Assembly: GCA_027704905.1 (NCBI GenBank)
Contig: CM051015.1
Span: 20,982,863 to 21,046,862, forward strand
Origin: Muraenolepis orangiensis
Lineage: Eukaryota; Chordata; Actinopteri; Gadiformes; Muraenolepididae
Direction of reading: 5' to 3'
Length of the DNA stretch: 64,000 nucleotides
Of the stretch, positions 38,650 through 64,000 are shown one piece after another. Position 1 is the first letter of the stretch, and every line of letters starts with the position of its first letter. Under the pieces are notes generated by a model that saw nothing but the letters and a program-made list of their open reading frames with translations, searched no databases and was not told the DNA's origin. Made by a program: the position numbers and the translations under genes.

Positions 38650-40393
38650 CAGTGGCGGCGCCAGGGGGGAGCTAGGGTGCTGAAGCACCCCCCAGGATTG
38701 CCAAAGCACCCCCTAAGCACCCCCAATAAATATATGTGTTTTTACATTTTTATCTGGCCCAGTCTGTTACCATTGCCATATCTGAAAAGCGGACAGAGGA
38801 CAAGTGGAGGGAAATCCGAAATGATGCAGAAAGTCTGTGCGTGAACGCAGGAATTGCACCACAGACGCAACGTGAGAGAAGGCGGGCTCAAACATCTCGA
38901 CATCTGGAGGGGTTTGTAGTGGAAGCCCCGTTAGAAAGAGCACGCTTGGACACAGATGACTTTAGAACACACTCGTTCTATCCTGTTATAGACAGGTTGT
39001 TAATGGAGATGAAACGTCGCTTTTCAACAGAAACCAATGAAGTACTGAGAGGTGTGTCCGCCCTGAGCCCCAAACACACATCATTTCTGGACAAAAAAAA
39101 ATGATACTGCCCATGGCCCGCCACTATCGAATCAGTGAGGAAAACCTGTCTGCAGAGCTTTACCAAGTTCGCCGGCTGTTAAAAAGAACAGGGACATACT
39201 ATCACCAGCACCAAGGAGTTTCTATCCCTCATGAGGCCACACAGAGATGCATTTATAGACTTGTACAAACTGATATGCATATCTCTGACACTTCCCGTGA
39301 CCTCAGTGAGCTGTGAGCGCAGTTTTTCTTGTCTGCGTCGTTTGAAAAACTACCTGAGGAACACCAGTGGGGACTCTCGAACCAGTAACCTGGCACTGTT
39401 GGCTATAAACACCGTGAGAACAAGGGCCCTGGACAGCGACACAATCATTGATGCGTTTGCCCTCAACCACAACAACAGACGCATTGTTTAGTTATGAAGA
39501 CGTCTAATGGTAAGTGCATGATGATGCACCCCCTCTGTTGCCTATTATAAATGTAATGCATTGATGGTTGAGGCAAACATTCTGACTGTTTATAGTTATT
39601 TCTATGTGGCCTACTTGTGTTTAATTTTATGTTCAGAGCCAGAGGTGTGTTAGGCTTGTGGACCTTACCCGCTGTAACAGTTGTAAATATGCAGTGGTGT
39701 TTCTTTGTACATCATTTAAATGAGTATAATCACACTAATTCTGTGTTCTTCGTTTATTTATGTTCAATACCTGACAAGGTCGGAGATCAGTGGGCGGAAC
39801 TTCTGAAATGTAGTCACTGTACTCAGAAGATTCTTTTTGTGGGTACACCCCCCCTTTATAGTGTGTCCCTCACGTTTCCTCTTCCCTTTTTGTTTTTGTA
39901 AATGTTTCCACGTGAGAGGAGTCGCTGTGAGGGATACTAAATGTTATAGTGATTTGTTATATCTGTTGTCAGCTTGTCAGTGATTAAAAGGAAATGGTCT
40001 AAACTGTATGCTGGCTCGGGTCTCATCCATCCATGAACAACGCAAAACACAACGCAGAGACCGCTTAATGTTGCTCTCAAAGTGCACCAATTGATGCTTT
40101 TAACTTCAATATTTAAAAAAAAAATCTTCACGGGGGAGCATGGCCCCGGACCGTCCACTCCCCAAAATAGCACTTTACCCCTGCTTACACCTATATATGC
40201 TGTGAGCTGATTATCGAGCCTTCATTGTAACAGTCGCGGGTGTACTGCGTGTGTGCGTGTGGGGGTGTTGCCGTAGAAAATTCCACTGTAGTGCCGGTGC
40301 ATTAATGGGAAACCCTAAATGTTTCAGCACCCTCTATGAAACGTCAAGCTACCCCACAGCACCCCCTAGAGAAAATCTCTGGCGCCGCCACTG
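38650..40393 (+). mobile_element. hAT-type DNA transposon with broken transposase
   Basis: Terminal inverted repeats begin CAGTGGCGGCGCCAG and end CTGGCGCCGCCACTG, enclosing 1,744 bp. Reading frames inside carry the hAT C-terminal dimerisation region (LPVTSVSCERSFSCLRRLKN, RNTSGDSRTSNLALLAIN) at 39,231-39,491. Upstream parts are in other frames at 38,736-39,104 and 39,101-39,316, so the gene is broken by frameshifts or lacks an exon. No clear 8-bp target duplication is visible. Confidence 0.85.
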
Positions 40394-40500
40394 GTCAAGT
40401 GTCCACGGAAAGCATCCAGAATCAACATATTCCTCTTCTTTCTGAGTCCCCCACGCCGTCTGCCCCACACCACCTTGACCAACTTGCCAGTCCACCACAA

Positions 40501-41500
40501 NNNNNNNNNNNNNNNNNNNNNNNNNNNNNNNNNNNNNNNNNNNNNNNNNNNNNNNNNNNNNNNNNNNNNNNNNNNNNNNNNNNNNNNNNNNNNNNNNNNN
40601 NNNNNNNNNNNNNNNNNNNNNNNNNNNNNNNNNNNNNNNNNNNNNNNNNNNNNNNNNNNNNNNNNNNNNNNNNNNNNNNNNNNNNNNNNNNNNNNNNNNN
40701 NNNNNNNNNNNNNNNNNNNNNNNNNNNNNNNNNNNNNNNNNNNNNNNNNNNNNNNNNNNNNNNNNNNNNNNNNNNNNNNNNNNNNNNNNNNNNNNNNNNN
40801 NNNNNNNNNNNNNNNNNNNNNNNNNNNNNNNNNNNNNNNNNNNNNNNNNNNNNNNNNNNNNNNNNNNNNNNNNNNNNNNNNNNNNNNNNNNNNNNNNNNN
40901 NNNNNNNNNNNNNNNNNNNNNNNNNNNNNNNNNNNNNNNNNNNNNNNNNNNNNNNNNNNNNNNNNNNNNNNNNNNNNNNNNNNNNNNNNNNNNNNNNNNN
41001 NNNNNNNNNNNNNNNNNNNNNNNNNNNNNNNNNNNNNNNNNNNNNNNNNNNNNNNNNNNNNNNNNNNNNNNNNNNNNNNNNNNNNNNNNNNNNNNNNNNN
41101 NNNNNNNNNNNNNNNNNNNNNNNNNNNNNNNNNNNNNNNNNNNNNNNNNNNNNNNNNNNNNNNNNNNNNNNNNNNNNNNNNNNNNNNNNNNNNNNNNNNN
41201 NNNNNNNNNNNNNNNNNNNNNNNNNNNNNNNNNNNNNNNNNNNNNNNNNNNNNNNNNNNNNNNNNNNNNNNNNNNNNNNNNNNNNNNNNNNNNNNNNNNN
41301 NNNNNNNNNNNNNNNNNNNNNNNNNNNNNNNNNNNNNNNNNNNNNNNNNNNNNNNNNNNNNNNNNNNNNNNNNNNNNNNNNNNNNNNNNNNNNNNNNNNN
41401 NNNNNNNNNNNNNNNNNNNNNNNNNNNNNNNNNNNNNNNNNNNNNNNNNNNNNNNNNNNNNNNNNNNNNNNNNNNNNNNNNNNNNNNNNNNNNNNNNNNN
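40501..41500. other. Assembly gap (1,000 N)
   Basis: Exactly 1,000 N. Reading frames across it have no meaning. It lies between the hAT element and unremarkable intergenic DNA, so no recognised exon is interrupted. Confidence 1.
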
Positions 41501-43077
41501 CTGTGCCTCCTCTGTCCATCTTAAGCAGTTGCAGTCAGTGAGGACATGTCTCACAGTTTTTCATTTTCTAAACCCGCTTGCACACTTCTATACCTTTGCT
41601 CTAACTCACTAGAAAACATGAACTGTTCTGTCTTTAGAAGGGATGACCCAGACTTGTTACGTGTGAGACTTTCTGTTAGGACCCAACGAGACCGGCCAGC
41701 CAAATGTGCCAGAGAACCCAGAAGAAGAGACTCAGGACAACCAAAACAACGGAAAATGTCTTTACTGAAAAATCTTCCCAATTGAAAACACAACAAGGTA
41801 CGGTAGGATAGGTTACGTGGGGTGGTGGACGCGGGGAGATGGTCCAGAGGGTGGAACGCGGAGAGGGTCCTTGGAGCGGGGGGGGGGGGGGTTGGGGCCA
41901 TAAGGTTCTCAGTAAGGTGCGCACTGGTCAAGCCCCGACGTCGGTCTTCGACAGCCTTAAGTAGGGGAGATCCCAGGTGTTCATTGGCCTCAGCCGGCCT
42001 GATTATGATGGGAAACACCTGGGATCAATTAGAGCGTGAGGGCACAACACGTTCATGATGACTTATGCATAGTAGGTAGGCCTGTAATAGCACAACTGGT
42101 TGTATAATATGGGCGGTGGCTATGTTGAAATTGTATTATAAATGATGATTGTTACTAGTAGGAAGTGGGAATTCTAACCTCCGAGTTATGATCGAAAGTG
42201 GCATTATTGTATTATTGTATGCAAAACTAATATATCTAATACAATGCAAGATAATTATGCTGGTTGTACTGTTGGAACAAATTGCAATGGGGTCTATTTG
42301 AACGCTTTTCATTTAATTATAACTTATTAATGAAACCACCACACACGTCATAAGCATTCCCAACAATAAGTACCTTTACATTCAAGATTTTTGTATGGCA
42401 AAAATATATCCATGAACAAGTTATGCTTGCTTTCCATTAAAAAAAAGAAATCCACTGAAAACAGCCAGAAAGAGAACAAAAAAATAACACTTTGAACAGA
42501 TCACATTCAGGCCTAAAAGTCAAAAAGCACCCACTTACAACAAGTTAGGAAACCCCCCTCTTCTTGAGACTAAGACGTAGTAATACATCCCATAAATCCA
42601 CACAGCTATGCAATAAATATATTTAAATACTTTACATGGGGATTTAATTAATTACCATTTCCTACTCGAGACGATTATTCAATTTGTAACTTGTGCCATT
42701 AAAAGTGTGCTGCATTATTAAATATGATATGGCATCTTAATATACTATTAATAACCACCATCCTGTATTCAAACATTCCCTGTTTTATCCATAGTTTAGA
42801 CAATAATTCCCTTTACCTTAAGAAAACAAGAGATAGTTGACCGAGGAACATGAATAATAAATAACAACTGAGAGCGAAACACAACAACAAAAGAAGCTTC
42901 CCTACATTTCTGTATCCCAGACAAGTGTGTAAGCCCAGCCTAGGTGAGACTTACGAGCGGAGGAGAGAAAGGCAAAGTAAGACATTTAAACAGCTCTTTA
43001 AAAACATTATTCCAGTCGCTTCACTTTCACTTTACTAAGCTTTACTCGCTAGGATGGACTCTCGTCAGAGAGCGAGT
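41501..43077. other. Intergenic DNA between dop1b 3' end and caspase 5' side
   Basis: No exon with homology is recognised. It includes a G run at 41,880-41,890 and AT-rich DNA. The last part (43,020-43,077) is dop1b 3' UTR; candidate minus-strand AATAAA signals (TTTATT on +) occur in this AT-rich stretch, but none is clearly placed. Confidence 0.4.
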
Positions 43078-63058
<19,981 letters not shown>

Positions 63059-64000
63059 CTGCTCCGGGAAAAAACCCCAAAAAAACGGACTTTTAAAAGA
63101 CGCCTAAAGACTGTTAAGATGCTGTTTCCTCACGTCGTACACACCACCACCGCCGCCATTCCCTCTTCTCCATCATGAAGACCATCAACGGGACTCACGC
63201 AGAAGGTTTCAGATTTCAGACACACAGTTTGCACAAACTTGCAGAATTTACAAGAATTACTAAAAAATACACATTAGAAATCCCTACTGCGGGAGGGAAT
63301 GGGGAGCAAGCGTTCCGTTGTACTTTTTGCAAATGACCAATACAAGTCTTGTATGTTGTATCTATCTTTTATCAAGATCATTTTTTATTATTATTATTGC
63401 AGAATATATCAATCTTCTAAAAAAGGTGTCATCCACTAAAGTCTACCATATAACAACTAACAAATTAATTTCCTGCAGAAACTTTTTAACAAAAAAGTAG
63501 TGCTCTAGTGTAGTGTACGAGCTGAAACATATACAGGTATGTTAAATAAAGCTCTGTGGTCTTAAGACGTATAGGAATGTTGAATAGCTGAAATAGCTGG
63601 AGATTTGATGCATTTGACTTATGTCAAACAGTTGGGAAAAACGTTTGAACCTTGGCCCAGTAGTATGATGAAGTATGAGGAAGATAAGTAGTAGTAGATA
63701 AGATACGTTAAGCCTATTAACATGATGCTACTAGTAGCTAGTAGCTAGTGTTAGTAGTAGTAGTAGTAGCACTAGTGTTAGTAGTAGTGTTAGTAGCAGA
63801 AGTAGTAGTGAGAGACAAACAGCTGGAGGTTAAATCAGCTGTTCTACTGAAAAATAATAGTAGTAGTAGTAGTGTTAGCAGCAGTAGTGTTAGTATTAGT
63901 ATTAGTGTAAGTGTTAGTAGTGGTAGTAGTCGTGTTAGTAGTACTAGTAGTAGTGGTACTAGTAGTAGTAGTACTAGTAGTAGTGGTACTAGTAGTAGCG
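63059..64000. repeat. dop1b intron with (TAG)n-type tract at the window end
   Basis: No exon is recognised upstream of 63,058. A tail of the TGCGGGAGGGAATGGGG repeat is at 63,285-63,350, and an irregular TAGTAG, GTGTTAG, GTACTAG tract fills about 63,720-64,000. Confidence 0.7.

Noticed and set aside
40336..41554. Frames of ~350-400 codons across the N gap
   Set aside because: The translation is almost entirely X from undetermined bases.
41551..42058. Frames of 78-155 codons on both strands after the gap
   Set aside because: Low-complexity proline/glycine content around a G run, no homology and no splice context.

Overview
This window is teleost nuclear DNA. The genes are split by GT-AG introns, and the spacers hold fish Tc1, L2-type LINE, hAT, MITE and tRNA-SINE repeats together with very many (CA)n and minisatellite tracts. 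The microsatellite density is compatible with a gadiform or similar percomorph fish, but the species cannot be fixed from sequence alone. A 1-kb N gap lies at 40,501-41,500.

Layout: (1) 133-2,572 (+), the last four coding exons of an oxysterol-binding-protein-like gene, most likely osbpl6. (2) 6,468-19,829 (-), a complete eight-exon prkra (PACT) gene, convergent with osbpl6 as in human 2q31. Its intron 6 holds a ~7.3-kb minisatellite, and a LINE split by a Tc1 element lies in intron 7. (3) 20,950-23,132 (-), caspase catalytic exons without a prodomain (copy A). (4) 23,689-26,633 (-), a second prkra copy with exons 1-6 only (copy B). (5) 27,880-37,834 (-), a complete ten-exon initiator caspase of the caspase-8/10 class with two death effector domains (copy B catalytic exons). 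(6) 38,650-40,393, a decayed hAT element, then the gap. (7) 43,078-63,058 (-), 28 exons covering the C-terminal ~1,910 residues of a DOPEY protein, most like dop1b; its 5' end lies beyond the window.

The central observation is a head-to-tail tandem duplication of [caspase catalytic exons + prkra exons 1-6]. Its junction at ~23,150-23,165 joins the caspase-intron minisatellite to the prkra-intron-6 minisatellite. The orphaned prkra copy B (dsRBD1 and dsRBD2, good donor after exon 6, phase 0) is therefore followed only 556 bp downstream by an orphaned caspase catalytic domain (acceptor, phase 0). Splicing across that gap would make an in-frame 466-residue protein with two PACT-type dsRNA-binding domains followed by a caspase p20/p10 domain with intact His and Cys. 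That would be a natural counterpart of the engineered dsRNA-sensing caspase idea (DRACO). Counter-evidence is recorded too: each dsRBD of copy B has lost one lysine of its RNA-contact motif, copy A has ~100 CA repeats next to an acceptor, and a haplotype-duplication assembly error is possible.

A second theme is that minisatellites repeatedly abut splice sites. Two arrays (37.3 kb and 46.2-47.3 kb) are built of 19-bp units that each start with GT and end with AG, reiterating the adjacent exon's own donor.
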